A DNA stretch of 64,000 bases from Acinetobacter sp. LoGeW2-3 (GCF_002688565.1 NZ_CP024011.1:248001-312000), one strand, 5' to 3'. Positions 8,881-19,100 are shown, counted from the stretch's first letter. Notes: generated by a model from the letters alone, not told the origin. Made by a program: numbers and translations.

Positions 8881-9531
8881 TTAAACTACATTAACCAATG
8901 GAATGTCCAGCCACTGAGCCTTTGGAAAATGCTGTTGTAAATATTGCTGTAAATACTGAATAGTATCCTGCGCAATCACTTCATCTTGAGCATCATCGGC
9001 ATGGTTAAAAGCCAGGGCATACAATTCAATCTTGCGCTGCTTTAACAGTTCCAGACTGAGCAAGGTATGGTTAATACTGCCGAGACGGCCAGAAGTAACC
9101 AGAATCACTGGGAACTGCTGTGCTGCCATGTAATCCACGGTTAACAACTGTTCAGTCAGTGGCACCATTAAGCCCCCTGCACCTTCTAGCAATACTCGGT
9201 CATAACGTTGAGCCAGAATTTGGGTGGCTTGCTGGATTTTGGCAAAGTTCACCGGACGCTGTTCCAGCCGGGCAGCCAGATGTGGTGAAGCCGGATAGGC
9301 ATAGATTTCCGGCATCGTTAACCTTTCACGATCTTCCAGTAAAAGGCCGCACCCCATAATCTTGCGATGCTGTTCGATGTCTTCAGACAGATTGGGATTG
9401 CCGGTCTGGATCAGCTTCTGGGTAATGGTACGAATCCCCTGCTCATTCCAGCTTTTAGCCAGAAAACCAGTGGTATAGGTCTTGCCAATGCCGGTATCGA
9501 TACCGCTGACAAAATAGATTTCTGCGTTCAT
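8881..9531 (-). CDS. bioD: Dethiobiotin synthetase
   Basis: ATP-dependent carboxylation of 7,8-diaminopelargonate to dethiobiotin. With the ATG at 9531 the protein has 216 residues. The P-loop SGIDTGIGKTY is at residues 9-19, and the VLLEGAGGLMVPL motif typical of BioD lies around residue 110. This start has a GGAAGCG ribosome-binding site and overlaps the bioC stop by four bases (ATGA), so the longer reading from 9543 is not used. Last gene of the bioA-bioF-bioC-bioD run. Confidence 0.93.
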   Translation of the reverse strand: MNAEIYFVSGIDTGIGKTYTTGFLAKSWNEQGIRTITQKLIQTGNPNLSEDIEQHRKIMGCGLLLEDRERLTMPEIYAYPASPHLAARLEQRPVNFAKIQQATQILAQRYDRVLLEGAGGLMVPLTEQLLTVDYMAAQQFPVILVTSGRLGSINHTLLSLELLKQRKIELYALAFNHADDAQDEVIAQDTIQYLQQYLQQHFPKAQWLDIPLVNVV

Positions 9532-10280
9532 GAGCGCTTCCATGCAATGAGATAAATCGGGTGATAGGTCAAAGGATATTGCTGGTTATCTGGTAACTGG
9601 AATTGTTGATATTGCTTATAAAACTGCTGCAAAGAAGACTTCGTCCAGCGGAAACCCTCAGCGGTTGCTTGCACCCCAGTGGCCTTGATATGTTTCAGCA
9701 CATCACGCGGATGTCCAAACTCCAGAATCAGGTGCTGTTCTTCTTGAACCAGAACTTCATAACCACAAGATTCCAGTAATTCAATCATTTGCGGCAGTGA
9801 CTGATAATCGAGTCCCTGCCCGGTCAGTGCCTTAATTTCTTTGAGATTGTCCTGAGCATAACTGGCAAAACACAACCATCCAGACGGGTTTAAAACCTGA
9901 TGAATTTTCAGGAATAACGCTTCAAGCTGCTGCACCCACTGCAAGGCAGAACAGGACACGACCAGATCCAGCGATTGTGGCAGCGGCAAAGTTTCGATAT
10001 TGCCAATGCCCCAGTAAATTCGGGCATCTTCATCAAAATGCTGTTTGACTTGGGGATAGAGATCATTCAGAAACAGCTGATCAAAGCTGTAATGCTGCAT
10101 CAGCTGACGGGTGAATAAACCCGAACCACAACCAATTTCTAGAATCCGCTGCACATATGGCGGGACATGCAGCTGCATACGTTGGATCAGTTCCAACGCG
10201 ACCCGGCGCTGAGCAATCGCATGCTGTTCATAACTGGACTGTGCCTGGGCAAAGCGCTGCGCAACCTGATCAGTGTTCAT
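9528..10280 (-). CDS. bioC: Malonyl-ACP O-methyltransferase
   Basis: SAM-dependent methyltransferase that starts pimelate-moiety synthesis by masking malonyl-ACP as its methyl ester. 250 residues from the ATG at 10280. The N-terminal QVAQRFAQAQSSYEQHAIAQ pattern is typical of BioC, and the SAM motif I ILEIGCGSGLFTRQL is around residues 44-58. The start overlaps the bioF stop as ATGA; the upstream reading from 10349 lies inside bioF and is rejected. Confidence 0.92.
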   Translation of the reverse strand: MNTDQVAQRFAQAQSSYEQHAIAQRRVALELIQRMQLHVPPYVQRILEIGCGSGLFTRQLMQHYSFDQLFLNDLYPQVKQHFDEDARIYWGIGNIETLPLPQSLDLVVSCSALQWVQQLEALFLKIHQVLNPSGWLCFASYAQDNLKEIKALTGQGLDYQSLPQMIELLESCGYEVLVQEEQHLILEFGHPRDVLKHIKATGVQATAEGFRWTKSSLQQFYKQYQQFQLPDNQQYPLTYHPIYLIAWKRS

Positions 10281-11446
10281 CGTGGTAACTCCTGCAGCAC
10301 ATCCAGCAACCGTTGCAGCTGTGCCGAACTCACCTGCTGATGCAGACAAATCCGCAATCTGGAAGTATTTTTCGGAACTGTTGGCGGACGTACCGGCAGC
10401 ACATAAAAGCCTTTTTGCTGTACATATTCTGCGGCAGCAATAGTTTTAGCTGCATCGCCAATGATCACTGGCACAATTTGCGAACTGGAGGGGCAAGGAT
10501 AACCCAGAGCCTGAATCCCCTGATGGCAAAGGCCAGACAGACTGGCAAGCTGCTGACGTTCTTGATTCATTTTCTGCATTTTCTGGAAAATGAAATCGAT
10601 CCAGGCCATACAAATTGGTGGCTGGGCTGTACTAAAAATCAGCGGGCGCATGCTGTTAATCAGATATTCCCGGATGACCGGATGGCAGACCAGATAGCCC
10701 CCCACCGATGCCAGTGCCTTGCCAAAGGTTCCGACCAGCAAATCAATTTGCTCTAGCACCTGATACTGCTCGGCACAACCTAGCCCGTGTTCACCCCGTA
10801 CACCAATTGCATGCGCTTCATCCACATACAGCATAACCTTATCAAATTGCTGCTTGAGCGCGACCAGTGCAGCGAGATCAGTTTCATCGCCATCCATACT
10901 GAAAATGGATTCTGTGACCACAATGATGCGCTGGATATTTTCATCCGCCTGATACTTTTCCAAAAGTTGCTTCAGATGTTCCAGATCATTATGTCGGTAG
11001 CGCACATAGCTGGCATTAGACAGACGGATGCCATCGATGATGCTCGCATGTACCAGCTTGTCAGCAATGATCATGGTCTTGCTATCCGCCAGCGCTGGAA
11101 GAATCCCAATATTCATGTGATAGCCACTGTTAAACAGCAACACAGATCGGCCAAATGCCTGAGCCATGCTGGCTTCCAGCTGTTCATAAGCTGGGAAATT
11201 TCCTGTCAGCAGCCGTGAAGAACTGGAACTCATCTGCCGTTCAACAAGCGGAGTCAGATCGAAGAATTCTTCCCGCAACTGCAGATTGGCCGCCAGCCCG
11301 AGATAGTCATTAGATGCCAGATTCAGCATCTCGACACTATTCAGCTGAAGAACAAGCTGGCTGGAAATACCCTGCTTAAACTGGCGGTACTGACCCTGCT
11401 GTTTTAAATCGTCCAGCTGCTGCTGAAAATATTCCAGATGCTTCAT
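10277..11446 (-). CDS. bioF: 8-amino-7-oxononanoate synthase
   Basis: PLP enzyme that condenses pimeloyl-ACP with alanine. 389 residues, the usual length. Visible features: [10 protein letters not shown] near the N-terminus, [35 protein letters not shown] (PLP-contacting Asp/His) and the Schiff-base lysine in [17 protein letters not shown] overlaps on both sides (with bioA upstream and bioC downstream) show tight translational coupling. Confidence 0.95.
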   Translation of the reverse strand: MKHLEYFQQQLDDLKQQGQYRQFKQGISSQLVLQLNSVEMLNLASNDYLGLAANLQLREEFFDLTPLVERQMSSSSSRLLTGNFPAYEQLEASMAQAFGRSVLLFNSGYHMNIGILPALADSKTMIIADKLVHASIIDGIRLSNASYVRYRHNDLEHLKQLLEKYQADENIQRIIVVTESIFSMDGDETDLAALVALKQQFDKVMLYVDEAHAIGVRGEHGLGCAEQYQVLEQIDLLVGTFGKALASVGGYLVCHPVIREYLINSMRPLIFSTAQPPICMAWIDFIFQKMQKMNQERQQLASLSGLCHQGIQALGYPCPSSSQIVPVIIGDAAKTIAAAEYVQQKGFYVLPVRPPTVPKNTSRLRICLHQQVSSAQLQRLLDVLQELPR

Positions 11447-12741
11447 GCTGTTGCTCCCATCGCCTGAATCATCTCAACCATATGAGTCATTAAAGTTGCA
11501 AGTTGTTCATCGGAAATGATAAATGGCGGCATCACATAAACCAGACGGCCAAATGGACGAATCCATACCCCACGGCGTACACAATCCGCCTGGAAGCTGG
11601 CCAGGTCAACAGGCTGCTGTAGTTCCACCACCCCAATCGCGCCAAGGACACGGATATCCGCAACCTGCGGCAGTGCCTTCAGGGGCTGTAAATGAGTTTT
11701 TAAAGTTTGTTCAATCTGCTGCACTCTCGCCTGCCAGTCCTGTGCCAAGAGCAACTGGGTACTTTTTAGGGCCACGGCACAGGCCAGCGGATTGGCCATA
11801 AAAGTTGGGCCATGCATAAACACACCTGCTTCACCTTGGGAAACCGTTTCCGCCACATGCTGAGTAGTGAGTGTGGCAGACAGGGTCATATAACCCCCAG
11901 TCAGCGCCTTGCCTAGACACATGATATCTGGACTGATATCAGCATGTTCACAGGCAAACAGTTTGCCGCTGCGACCAAAACCGGTCGCGATTTCATCCAG
12001 AATCAGCAGAATATTGTAGCGATCGCAAAGTTCTCGCACCTGTCGCAGATATTCCGGATGATACAAGCGCATGCCGCCCGCACCCTGTACGATCGGCTCA
12101 ATAATCATCGTTGCGATCTGTTCATGCTTTTCTGCCAGCAGCTGTTCCAAAGGCCGAATATCTTCAGGCTGCCATTCACCATCAAAACGGCTTTGCGGCG
12201 CCGGGACAAAGTAACGATGTGGCAGGCTGGAACCAAAAATCTGGTGCATGCCAGTGACCGGATCACAGACTGACATGGCATTCCAGGTGTCCCCATGGTA
12301 GCCGGAACGTGTGGTGACAAAATTACTTTTCTGTGCCTGACCGCAGGCATGCCAGTATTGCACTGCCATTTTCAACGCGACTTCCACAGCCACTGAACCG
12401 GAATCTGCATAGAAAATCCGATCCAAAGGCTCTGGAGTAATTTCGATCAGCAGTTTAGCCAGATCAATTGCCGGCTGATGGGTCAGGCCGCCAAACATGA
12501 CATGCGACATCGACTGTAGCTGATCCTGTACCGCCTGATTCAGTTCCGGATGGTTATAACCATGAATCGTGCACCACCAGGAAGACATGCCATCGATCAG
12601 CTGGGTACCATCTTCCAGTTCAATTACATCCCCATGCGCTGCCCTGACCTTGTAGCAAGGCAGTGGATGGGTCATGGACGTATATGGATGCCAAATATGC
12701 TGCTGATCAAAAGAATCGTGCACAGAAAATAACCTAGACAA
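11443..12741 (-). CDS. bioA: Adenosylmethionine-8-amino-7-oxononanoate aminotransferase
   Basis: Class III aminotransferase that uses SAM as amino donor to make 7,8-diaminopelargonate. About 432 residues. It contains [63 protein letters not shown] and the PLP lysine in [11 protein letters not shown]. There is no ATG at the start: TTG at 12741 (GGGG upstream) and GTG at 12723 are the candidates, and either leaves the conserved N-terminus intact. Its stop overlaps the bioF start as ATGA. Confidence 0.94.
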   Translation of the reverse strand: MSRLFSVHDSFDQQHIWHPYTSMTHPLPCYKVRAAHGDVIELEDGTQLIDGMSSWWCTIHGYNHPELNQAVQDQLQSMSHVMFGGLTHQPAIDLAKLLIEITPEPLDRIFYADSGSVAVEVALKMAVQYWHACGQAQKSNFVTTRSGYHGDTWNAMSVCDPVTGMHQIFGSSLPHRYFVPAPQSRFDGEWQPEDIRPLEQLLAEKHEQIATMIIEPIVQGAGGMRLYHPEYLRQVRELCDRYNILLILDEIATGFGRSGKLFACEHADISPDIMCLGKALTGGYMTLSATLTTQHVAETVSQGEAGVFMHGPTFMANPLACAVALKSTQLLLAQDWQARVQQIEQTLKTHLQPLKALPQVADIRVLGAIGVVELQQPVDLASFQADCVRRGVWIRPFGRLVYVMPPFIISDEQLATLMTHMVEMIQAMGATA

Positions 12742-12795
12742 TAGCGCTGCCCCGATCTTAACGGTTTAATTTTGAAATGAACATCCACCGGATAG

Positions 12796-13533
12796 TCAGG
12801 AAATTTTGACTGAATGAATATCTTGTAAAAATTGCAAAATTGGCTCAATTACTAAACTGGTATCGAACAGGATGGCATCATGCGCAGCCTGAATTTTTAC
12901 AAAGTTCAGATTCCTTGCAGAGATAAGTGCAATATCTTGCAAAACTTTGCAGGGAACCAGCATATCTTTCTCGGAATTAATAAATAGCATCTTGCCCGGA
13001 TAGCTTTTCACGATATTGACCAGATTTAATTGTTCTAAAAGATAGAGATGGGCTTGCTGATAGGATAAATCAATATTTATCGATTGCTGTTGTAAATATT
13101 TTGCCCGTTCCCGAGGTGCTGCAGAACCTAGCGTCACCAGTGCACAGAAGCGTTGCAGAGCCTGCTCTGGCTGCAACATCACCGCATGTTTAAACTGCAG
13201 ATACTGCGCTTTGGGCATCGCATGCGGCCAATTTTCCTGTGCTACAAAGCTAAGATTGGACATACAGGCAATTACAGGCTTGGTATCTTGGGTCTGCTGA
13301 TAGATTTCATTAGCCAATAACATCGCCAGCTGCCCGCCGAGCGACCAGCCGATCAGCACATCCATATCGGCAGCTGTCTGTACTTTTTCTGCCAGCAGTT
13401 CTGCTTTATTCGGATCAAAGATGTCCCAGACAACAACCTGAGGTTGCTGTTCTGACTGCTGTTCCAGCTGCTGCACAAATTCATTCAGCACCTGGGTACC
13501 TAGCCCCCAGCCGCTGATGAGCAGAATTTTCAT
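12796..13533 (-). CDS. Alpha/beta hydrolase, likely BioH-like pimeloyl-ACP methyl ester esterase
   Basis: A 245-residue alpha/beta hydrolase. The oxyanion region (LLISGWGLG) is at residues 3-11, the nucleophile elbow GWSLGG at about 82-87, a likely acid in the INSEKDMLVP segment at about 190-200, and the catalytic His in AAHDAILFDT at about 217. Placement between bioB and bioA, and the absence of any other esterase in the cluster, suggest it releases pimeloyl-ACP from its methyl ester as BioH does; several unrelated esterases fill this role in different bacteria (BioG, BioK, BioJ and others), so I leave the symbol blank. ATG at 13533 preferred over TTG at 13536. A terminator separates it from bioB. 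Confidence 0.7.
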   Translation of the reverse strand: MKILLISGWGLGTQVLNEFVQQLEQQSEQQPQVVVWDIFDPNKAELLAEKVQTAADMDVLIGWSLGGQLAMLLANEIYQQTQDTKPVIACMSNLSFVAQENWPHAMPKAQYLQFKHAVMLQPEQALQRFCALVTLGSAAPRERAKYLQQQSINIDLSYQQAHLYLLEQLNLVNIVKSYPGKMLFINSEKDMLVPCKVLQDIALISARNLNFVKIQAAHDAILFDTSLVIEPILQFLQDIHSVKIS

Positions 13534-13572
13534 CAATCCTGTTCCCTATATTTTTGTTGTGATCCATTCAAT

Positions 13573-13605
13573 AAAAAAGGGATCAATCTCTTTCGAAATG
13601 ATCCC
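13573..13605 (-). terminator. Terminator after bioB
   Basis: On the minus strand a GGGATCA/TGATCCC stem (13579-13585 and 13599-13605) with a 13-base loop is followed by six T residues (13573-13578). It sits 20 bp past the bioB stop, suggesting that bioB is partly uncoupled from the hydrolase-bioAFCD genes. Confidence 0.75.
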
Positions 13606-13624
13606 TGATAGACAGCTGCAAAAT

Positions 13625-14614
13625 TTAAGCAGGCTGCATAGCATCCACGGCAAGTTCACGACCGGTTTTCTTCGGTGTCTCGGCTTTTAGCCCCAGTTTG
13701 GCAAACAGGGCTTTGTCCTTACCTTCGCCGCTGTTTGGTGCAGTCAGCAATTTATCTCCCGAGAACAGCGAGTTGGCACCAGCCATAAATGCCAGCGCCT
13801 GATCCGAATCCGACAGGGATTCACGGCCTGCAGAAAGACGGATATAGCTTTTCGGCATGATGATACGTGCTACGGCAATGGTACGAATCCAGTCAATTAC
13901 ATCCAGTTTTTCCACATCGGCCAGTGGTGTACCTTCAATTGGTACCAGCATATTGATTGGCACAGATTCCGGATGAATCGGCATGGTTGCAAGTTCAAAT
14001 AATAATCCCACACGATCCTGTTTACCCTCACCCAAGCCAACAATCCCCCCGCTACAGACATTGATCCCCGCTGAACGGACATGATCCAAAGTATTCAAAC
14101 GGTCATCAAAAGTTCGGGTACTAATTACATTGGCATAGTATTCACGCGAAGTGTCTAGGTTATGGTTGTAATAATCCAGGCCGGCATCTTTCAGACGTTC
14201 TGCCTGGGAAGCATTTAGCATCCCCAAGGTCATACAAGTTTCCATACCTAGCTTTTTGACTTCTTGAATCAGCTCCAGCACATAAGGCATATCGCGTTCA
14301 TGCGGATTACGCCATGCTGCGCCCATACAAAAACGGGTTGAACCAGATTCTTTAGCCTGTTTTGCTTCAGCAATGGCCTTTTGTACCTCGACCCGTTTTT
14401 CAATTTCCAGATCGGTATCATAATGGGCAGACTGGGAGCAGTATTTACAGTCTTCTGGACAGCGACCGGTTTTAATCGAAAGTAAGGTACTGACCTGTAC
14501 GGTATTGGCTTCAAAATGCTCACGGTGAATTTGCTGTGCCTGGAACAGTAAATCCATCAGAGGTTGATCATAAAGTGCCTGAATCTCGTCACGCGTCCAG
14601 TCATTGCGAATCAT
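13625..14614 (-). CDS. bioB: Biotin synthase
   Basis: Radical-SAM enzyme that inserts sulfur into dethiobiotin. 329 residues. The CxxxCxxC cluster motif [13 protein letters not shown] places the [4Fe-4S] ligands at Cys52, Cys56 and Cys59; the second cluster's [16 protein letters not shown] and YYNHNLDTS blocks and the SAGRE motif (AGRESLS) are present. A promoter region of about 500 bp lies upstream, and a terminator follows. Confidence 0.96.
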   Translation of the reverse strand: MIRNDWTRDEIQALYDQPLMDLLFQAQQIHREHFEANTVQVSTLLSIKTGRCPEDCKYCSQSAHYDTDLEIEKRVEVQKAIAEAKQAKESGSTRFCMGAAWRNPHERDMPYVLELIQEVKKLGMETCMTLGMLNASQAERLKDAGLDYYNHNLDTSREYYANVISTRTFDDRLNTLDHVRSAGINVCSGGIVGLGEGKQDRVGLLFELATMPIHPESVPINMLVPIEGTPLADVEKLDVIDWIRTIAVARIIMPKSYIRLSAGRESLSDSDQALAFMAGANSLFSGDKLLTAPNSGEGKDKALFAKLGLKAETPKKTGRELAVDAMQPA

Positions 14615-15127
14615 AATCTCAACATCAATGTTAAAAAGAGGTGTAGAAATAATACGCGGTTTTCTAAAAAATGGTTTAGCCTTTTATATCAAAATTCGGA
14701 TGAAAGGCTTTTATTTTTAAGCTCAACTAATAGTCAATTCAAAAGAAAATCCCCTAAACACTCCACATTTCAAGTCAAAGATCAGTTAAGTAAGGACCTA
14801 TAGCTAATAAAATAACTTCCAGTTTTCTCTTTCATCACACCAGATTGTTTAGCTCAAACTACAAGTTATAAAAATATTTTATATTTAAAAGCTTATAGAG
14901 ATTTATGCATTAAGAGTCATGCTTCTTACATGTCGTAAATTATGCGCTGTATAAAAAACCCGATAATTGCTGCAATTTATTAAAGTTGATGTGTAAGCAA
15001 AAGCTGATATGTAAACAATAAAAAAGCCCTTAGATGAAATAATCTAAGGGCTTTTTTTAGGAATATGCTTTCAATTAAGTAGGCTGCAATTGACCTCAAT
15101 AAAGCTATAAATATTTAAAAATAAAAC
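14615..15127. other. Intergenic region upstream of bioB
   Basis: About 510 bp of AT-rich DNA holding the bioB promoter and, at 15025-15052, the terminator of the next minus-strand gene. I see no gene, repeat or clear BirA/BioR-type operator. Confidence 0.5.
15025..15058. terminator. Strong terminator
   Basis: An 11-bp perfect stem (15025-15035 and 15042-15052; AGCCCTTAGAT with its complement) has A- and T-runs on both sides. It ends the minus-strand gene whose stop codon is at 15128. Confidence 0.85.
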
Positions 15128-15700
15128 TTACTTTACCGGAATCATTAGGTGTTGATACGGCGTACCTGACCACATCACATAAGGTACAGCAGTGTCCGGT
15201 TCAACATTTTTCGGATACATATCATAGAAAGCAGGTTCAGCACCAACGATCATGACATGCGGACCAGTTTTGATCCAATGGTTACCTGCACTCGGTTTTT
15301 GGGCATAAGGATCAGTATTACTGGCATCAGTTCCGCCTGCCAGCATATACATAAAGCCTACTTTACCAACTGTAGGTGCTTTATGTGTCATCCAGGCTTC
15401 TGCCCATTCTAAAGCTGCTTTATCCATACACATTGGGTCAGGACCTGGCGTAGTTGGGTTATCCGGCATACAGGTAAAGCCATTATTGCCTTGACGCAAA
15501 ACTCGCATTTTTCCATCTGACTCTATAGCGATGATGGTGGCACCTGCACCTACTTTGTTTGGTGCCGCACTCATGGCACTGGCGATTGCCTTTTGGTCAG
15601 CTGTACTGGTTTTAGTCACTTGCGGTGGGGTTGCTGCGAGGACACTGGAAATAGATAGGGTTAGCCAACCAGCGGCCAGTAATATTTTGGAGAAATTCAT
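15128..15700 (-). CDS. Secreted hypothetical protein
   Basis: With the ATG at 15700 (AAGGAGA eight bases upstream) the 190-residue protein begins with a classical signal peptide, MNFSKILLAAGWLTLSISSVLA, cleaved probably after ALA-type VLA, so the protein is periplasmic or secreted. The mature part contains SDGKMRVLRQGNNGFTCMPDNP, an EWAEAWM segment, GTDASNTDPYAQKP and HVMIVG, features of an uncharacterised periplasmic family whose function I cannot name. The longer reading from 15772 lacks a ribosome-binding site and is rejected. Confidence 0.75.
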   Translation of the reverse strand: MNFSKILLAAGWLTLSISSVLAATPPQVTKTSTADQKAIASAMSAAPNKVGAGATIIAIESDGKMRVLRQGNNGFTCMPDNPTTPGPDPMCMDKAALEWAEAWMTHKAPTVGKVGFMYMLAGGTDASNTDPYAQKPSAGNHWIKTGPHVMIVGAEPAFYDMYPKNVEPDTAVPYVMWSGTPYQHLMIPVK

Positions 15701-15912
15701 AACCTGTTCTCCTTGAGATATAAGTGAAAAACAGATGATATCTACCAAAACAGGCTTAATAATCCGCACCACTATCAGGTCTGCCTAAAGTACATATCGA
15801 CTAAAATTAGGTTAATGAAAGGAATATCTACCTATAAAAGAAATGATTATTGGCAGTTAAGAAATTGCGATGAGCTAAAGTGAATGGAGGGAATAATTAA
15901 TACTCCTATAAT

Positions 15913-16395
15913 TTAACCACGCACCGCAGCTTCAATTGTAGCAACATCAATTTTTTTCATTTTCAGCATGGCATCAAATGCCCTTTTTGCGACTTCTGGA
16001 TCTGAACTGTAGGATGCTTCAATCAAAGCAGTCGGGATGATTTGCCAGGAAACACCCCATTTATCCTTACACCAGCCACATTCACTTTCCTGACCACCAT
16101 TATTCACAATGGCATTCCAGTAACGATCGGTTTCTTCCTGATCTTCGGTAGCGACCTGAAAGGAAAACGCTTCATTATGTTTAAACATTGGCCCACCATT
16201 CAGGCCGATACAGGGAATTCCAAGTACCGTGAAATCCACCGTAATAACATCACCTTTCTTGCCCGATGGATAATCTCCAGGTGCAAGCACGACCGCACCT
16301 ACAGACGAATTCGGAAAAGTTTCTGCATAAAATCGTGCAGCTTCTTCAGCATCGTGATCGTACCAAAGGCAAATGGTGTTTTTTGCAATATTCAT
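15913..16395 (-). CDS. PhnB-like VOC-family protein
   Basis: A 160-residue vicinal-oxygen-chelate protein of the PhnB/3-demethylubiquinone-methyltransferase-like group. It has the N-terminal ICLWYDHDAEEAARFYAETFPNSSV block, the CIGLNGGP block and the C-terminal CGWCKDKWGVSWQIIP block that define this group. The molecular function of the group is not established. A good ribosome-binding site (AGAGGTGA) precedes the ATG; single gene. Confidence 0.85.
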   Translation of the reverse strand: MNIAKNTICLWYDHDAEEAARFYAETFPNSSVGAVVLAPGDYPSGKKGDVITVDFTVLGIPCIGLNGGPMFKHNEAFSFQVATEDQEETDRYWNAIVNNGGQESECGWCKDKWGVSWQIIPTALIEASYSSDPEVAKRAFDAMLKMKKIDVATIEAAVRG

Positions 16396-16899
16396 GATCT
16401 CACCTCTGGGTAGAGATTAAGAGATGACTCATTTGTATATCCACTTTTCAGACTACGCTTTATGAGCGGTTTAACAAATTTATTTATGCATTCTATATTC
16501 AACCCAACTTGGCAAAAGACCAATTTCTTTATTGTGTTTTTATTGATCTAAATGTAATTCCTGTACTGCAAGCTTTTTAACTTTTTTATACTACTTATTC
16601 CTTATGTATGACAGCTATTTAATAAAAAACTTTAATAAATACTTAGCAAGACCCAGATAATAAAAATTTTGAATTTCCTTCATACCGAATAAAATTATAA
16701 AACAATGACTTAAGAATATACGCCACCAGAAAATATAGATTAACCCACTGATGCTTATTTGAAATATGAGCATCGTAAATTGGTCAATTTTGACAAGTCC
16801 AGTAAGCAAAAAAATTATCAATCTAATTTATTTTCAATCTGTTAAAGGACGGATTGAGTGGCTCTTAATCTTTCTACTTTAGCTTTTCTACCCTTTACT
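16396..16899. other. Intergenic region, no gene seen
   Basis: AT-rich stretch upstream of vanA. A 68-codon minus-strand frame at 16615-16821 begins with TTG, lacks a ribosome-binding site and reads as hydrophobic AT-derived sequence, so I do not call it. The part next to vanA (16900-16990) is annotated separately. Confidence 0.5.
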
Positions 16900-16911
16900 T
16901 ATGGATCCAAT
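16900..16911. promoter_or_regulatory. Upstream VanR-type operator (imperfect)
   Basis: TATGGATCCAAT matches the VanR operator ATTGGATCCAAT in 10 of 12 positions and keeps the palindromic core TGGATCCA. It lies 62 bp upstream of a perfect copy at 16962. Confidence 0.6.
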
Positions 16912-16935
16912 AAACTCTATTTAACATATTTTTTG

Positions 16936-16973
16936 TTGACTATTCGTACAAATAATCATAAATTGGATCCAAT
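16936..16973 (+). promoter_or_regulatory. vanA promoter with perfect VanR operator
   Basis: A -35 element TTGACT (16936-16941) is followed at about 16-17 bp by an ATAAAT-like -10. The perfect palindrome ATTGGATCCAAT at 16962-16973 overlaps or immediately follows the -10. The same 12-bp sequence is the known VanR operator (VanO) of Caulobacter vanAB. Binding there would block RNA polymerase in the absence of vanillate. vanA starts 18 bp downstream. Confidence 0.8.
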
Positions 16974-16991
16974 TGATAAGGAGATCATAAT

Positions 16992-18065
16992 ATGTTTATT
17001 AAAAATGCCTGGTATGTAGCAGCCCGCCCTGAAGAGGTTATGGAAAAACCATTAGGTCGTCAGATCTGTGGCGAAAAAATGGTGTTTTATCGTGGTAAAG
17101 AAAATAAGGTTTATGCAGTAGAAGACTTCTGTCCACATCGTGGTGCTCCTTTATCTTTAGGCTTTGTAGAAGATGGCAATCTGGTCTGTGGTTATCATGG
17201 ATTAGTCATGGGCTGTGATGGCAAGACAGTGGCGATGCCTGGACAACGTGTTCGTGGTTTTCCATGTAATAAAAGTTATAGCGTCGTGGAAAAATTTGGT
17301 TTTATCTGGGTATGGCCAGGCGACCAGTCACTTGCAAGTGAAGATCAGTTACCAGAACTGGAATGGGCTGATAATCCTGAATGGGCTTATGGTGGTGGAT
17401 TGTTTCACATCAATTGCGATTATCGTCTGATGATTGACAACCTGATGGATCTTACGCATGAAACGTATGTGCACTCCGCCAGTATCGGCCAAAAAGAAAT
17501 TGATGAAGCTGCTCCTACTACCCGTGTAGATGGAGACCATGTCATTACAGAACGTCATATGGAAAATATTTACGCACCTCCATTCTGGCAAATGGCATTA
17601 AGAGGTAATAATCTCGCTGATGATGTTCCTGTAGACCGTTGGCAGATCTGTCATTTCTTTGCGCCAAGTAATGTACATATTGAAGTTGGCGTAGCCCATG
17701 CAGGTAAAGGCGGTTATCAGGCAGATCCCGAGCATAAAGTGTCTTCTATTGTTGTGGACTTTATTACGCCCGAAACAGAAACTTCTCACTGGTATTTCTG
17801 GGGTATGGCTCGCCACTTCCAGCCAGATAATGTTGAACTGACAGGCCAGATCCGTGAAGGTCAAGGTAAGATTTTCTCAGAAGATCTGGACATGCTGGAA
17901 CAGCAACAACAAAACTTGCTCCGCTATCCTGACCGTAAATTGCTGATGCTAAATATTGATGCGGGCGGAGTGCAAGCGCGCAAAGTGATTGATCGCCTGA
18001 TCAGCCAAGAACAGGTGAACGAGATTGCAGGCAAAGACCATATTCCGTCAGTCACGCTTGGTTAA
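16992..18065 (+). CDS. vanA: Vanillate O-demethylase, oxygenase subunit
   Basis: Rieske non-haem iron oxygenase that converts vanillate to protocatechuate and formaldehyde. 357 residues, the family's usual length. The Rieske motif CPHRG...CGYHG gives ligands Cys47, His49, Cys66 and His69; the mononuclear iron site NLMDLTHETYVH gives Asp153 (bridge), His156 and His161. An AAGGAGA ribosome-binding site precedes the ATG. First gene of the vanA-vanB operon; operators for VanR lie in its promoter. Confidence 0.96.
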   Translation: MFIKNAWYVAARPEEVMEKPLGRQICGEKMVFYRGKENKVYAVEDFCPHRGAPLSLGFVEDGNLVCGYHGLVMGCDGKTVAMPGQRVRGFPCNKSYSVVEKFGFIWVWPGDQSLASEDQLPELEWADNPEWAYGGGLFHINCDYRLMIDNLMDLTHETYVHSASIGQKEIDEAAPTTRVDGDHVITERHMENIYAPPFWQMALRGNNLADDVPVDRWQICHFFAPSNVHIEVGVAHAGKGGYQADPEHKVSSIVVDFITPETETSHWYFWGMARHFQPDNVELTGQIREGQGKIFSEDLDMLEQQQQNLLRYPDRKLLMLNIDAGGVQARKVIDRLISQEQVNEIAGKDHIPSVTLG

Positions 18066-18120
18066 ATAGTTAAAGTTTTAAGACAGTATTTTGATTTTTC
18101 AGTTTAGGAGCGGTACTCAC

Positions 18121-19062
18121 ATGGAAGTGACCATTCATCAGATCCATCAACACAATTCTCAGATCAATTCATTTGAGCTCATGAGTTGTAATGGAGAACC
18201 TCTACCTCCTTTTAAAGCAGGCGCGCATATTGATGTACATATGAGCGAGGGATTAATACGCCAATATTCTTTGGCGAATTGCAGCAGCGAACAGCACCGC
18301 TATGTGATTGGTGTACTGAATGATCCCAACTCACGTGGTGGCTCACGCTTTATGCATGAACAGTTACAAGTCGGACAACGTATTCAGATCAGTGAACCAC
18401 GTAACCTGTTTGAACTGGACACAGCACTTGAACATGCCATCCTATGTGCAGGCGGGATTGGGATTACACCGATTCTGGCAATGGCCAAAGAATTAAAACA
18501 ACTGAACAAATCTTTCAAGCTGTTTTACTTTGTTAAAACCCGTTCCGCAGTGGCTTTCCAGGAAGATCTCAACCTTTTAGGTGATTCAGTACATCTTCAT
18601 ATTGATGATGAAGCAGCCACACATTGCAATTTACCCGCTGCATTGGCTCAGGCTGACTCGGCACATCATGTTTATGTTTGTGGTCCACAAGGCTTTATGG
18701 ATTTTGTCATTCAGACTGCACAACAGCAATCGTGGCCTGAAACCCATATTCATAAAGAACACTTTAGTGCACCTGCGATTGATACCAGTGAAGATGGCAG
18801 TTTCAGCATTAAAGTTCAAAAAACCGGACAATTGATCCATGTTGCACAGGACCAGACCGCTGTACAGGCACTTGAGGCTGCTGGCGTGAATATTCCTGTT
18901 TCTTGTGAACAGGGAATTTGTGGTACCTGTTTAGTGAAGGTAGTAGAAGGTGAAATTGACCACCGAGATATGTACTTAACTGAAGAAGAACAGGCAGCAC
19001 AGGATCAATTTACCCCATGCTGCTCACGTGCCAAATCTAAAATGCTGGTTATCGATCTTTAA
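18121..19062 (+). CDS. vanB: Vanillate O-demethylase, reductase subunit
   Basis: Electron-transfer partner of VanA: an N-terminal FMN/NAD(P)H ferredoxin-reductase module (RQYSLANCSSE flavin-binding motif, AGGIGITPILAM nucleotide-binding motif) followed by a C-terminal plant-type [2Fe-2S] domain (SCEQGICGTCLVKVVEG and a later Cys in the TPCCSRA segment). 313 residues from the ATG at 18121, which has AGGAGCGG eleven bases upstream; the reading from 18091 adds ten residues not typical of the family. Confidence 0.95.
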   Translation: MEVTIHQIHQHNSQINSFELMSCNGEPLPPFKAGAHIDVHMSEGLIRQYSLANCSSEQHRYVIGVLNDPNSRGGSRFMHEQLQVGQRIQISEPRNLFELDTALEHAILCAGGIGITPILAMAKELKQLNKSFKLFYFVKTRSAVAFQEDLNLLGDSVHLHIDDEAATHCNLPAALAQADSAHHVYVCGPQGFMDFVIQTAQQQSWPETHIHKEHFSAPAIDTSEDGSFSIKVQKTGQLIHVAQDQTAVQALEAAGVNIPVSCEQGICGTCLVKVVEGEIDHRDMYLTEEEQAAQDQFTPCCSRAKSKMLVIDL

Positions 19063-19070
19063 AGAAATAA

Positions 19071-19100
19071 AAACTGCCAGCTCCTTAAAACTGGCAGTTT
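19071..19100. terminator. Terminator after vanB
   Basis: A 10-bp stem (AAACTGCCAG at 19071-19080, CTGGCAGTTT at 19091-19100) followed by AATTTTT. A second small hairpin with T-run at 19130-19147 (CCCTCAGGAGGG then ATTTTTT) lies between vanB and the convergent vanR stop. Confidence 0.8.

Noticed and set aside
10281-10349. N-terminal extension of BioC
   Set aside because: It overlaps bioF coding sequence; the ATG at 10280 forms the usual ATGA overlap and matches the family start.
16615-16821. 68-codon minus-strand ORF rich in hydrophobic residues
   Set aside because: It starts with TTG, has no ribosome-binding site and its hydrophobicity follows from AT-rich sequence; no family resemblance.
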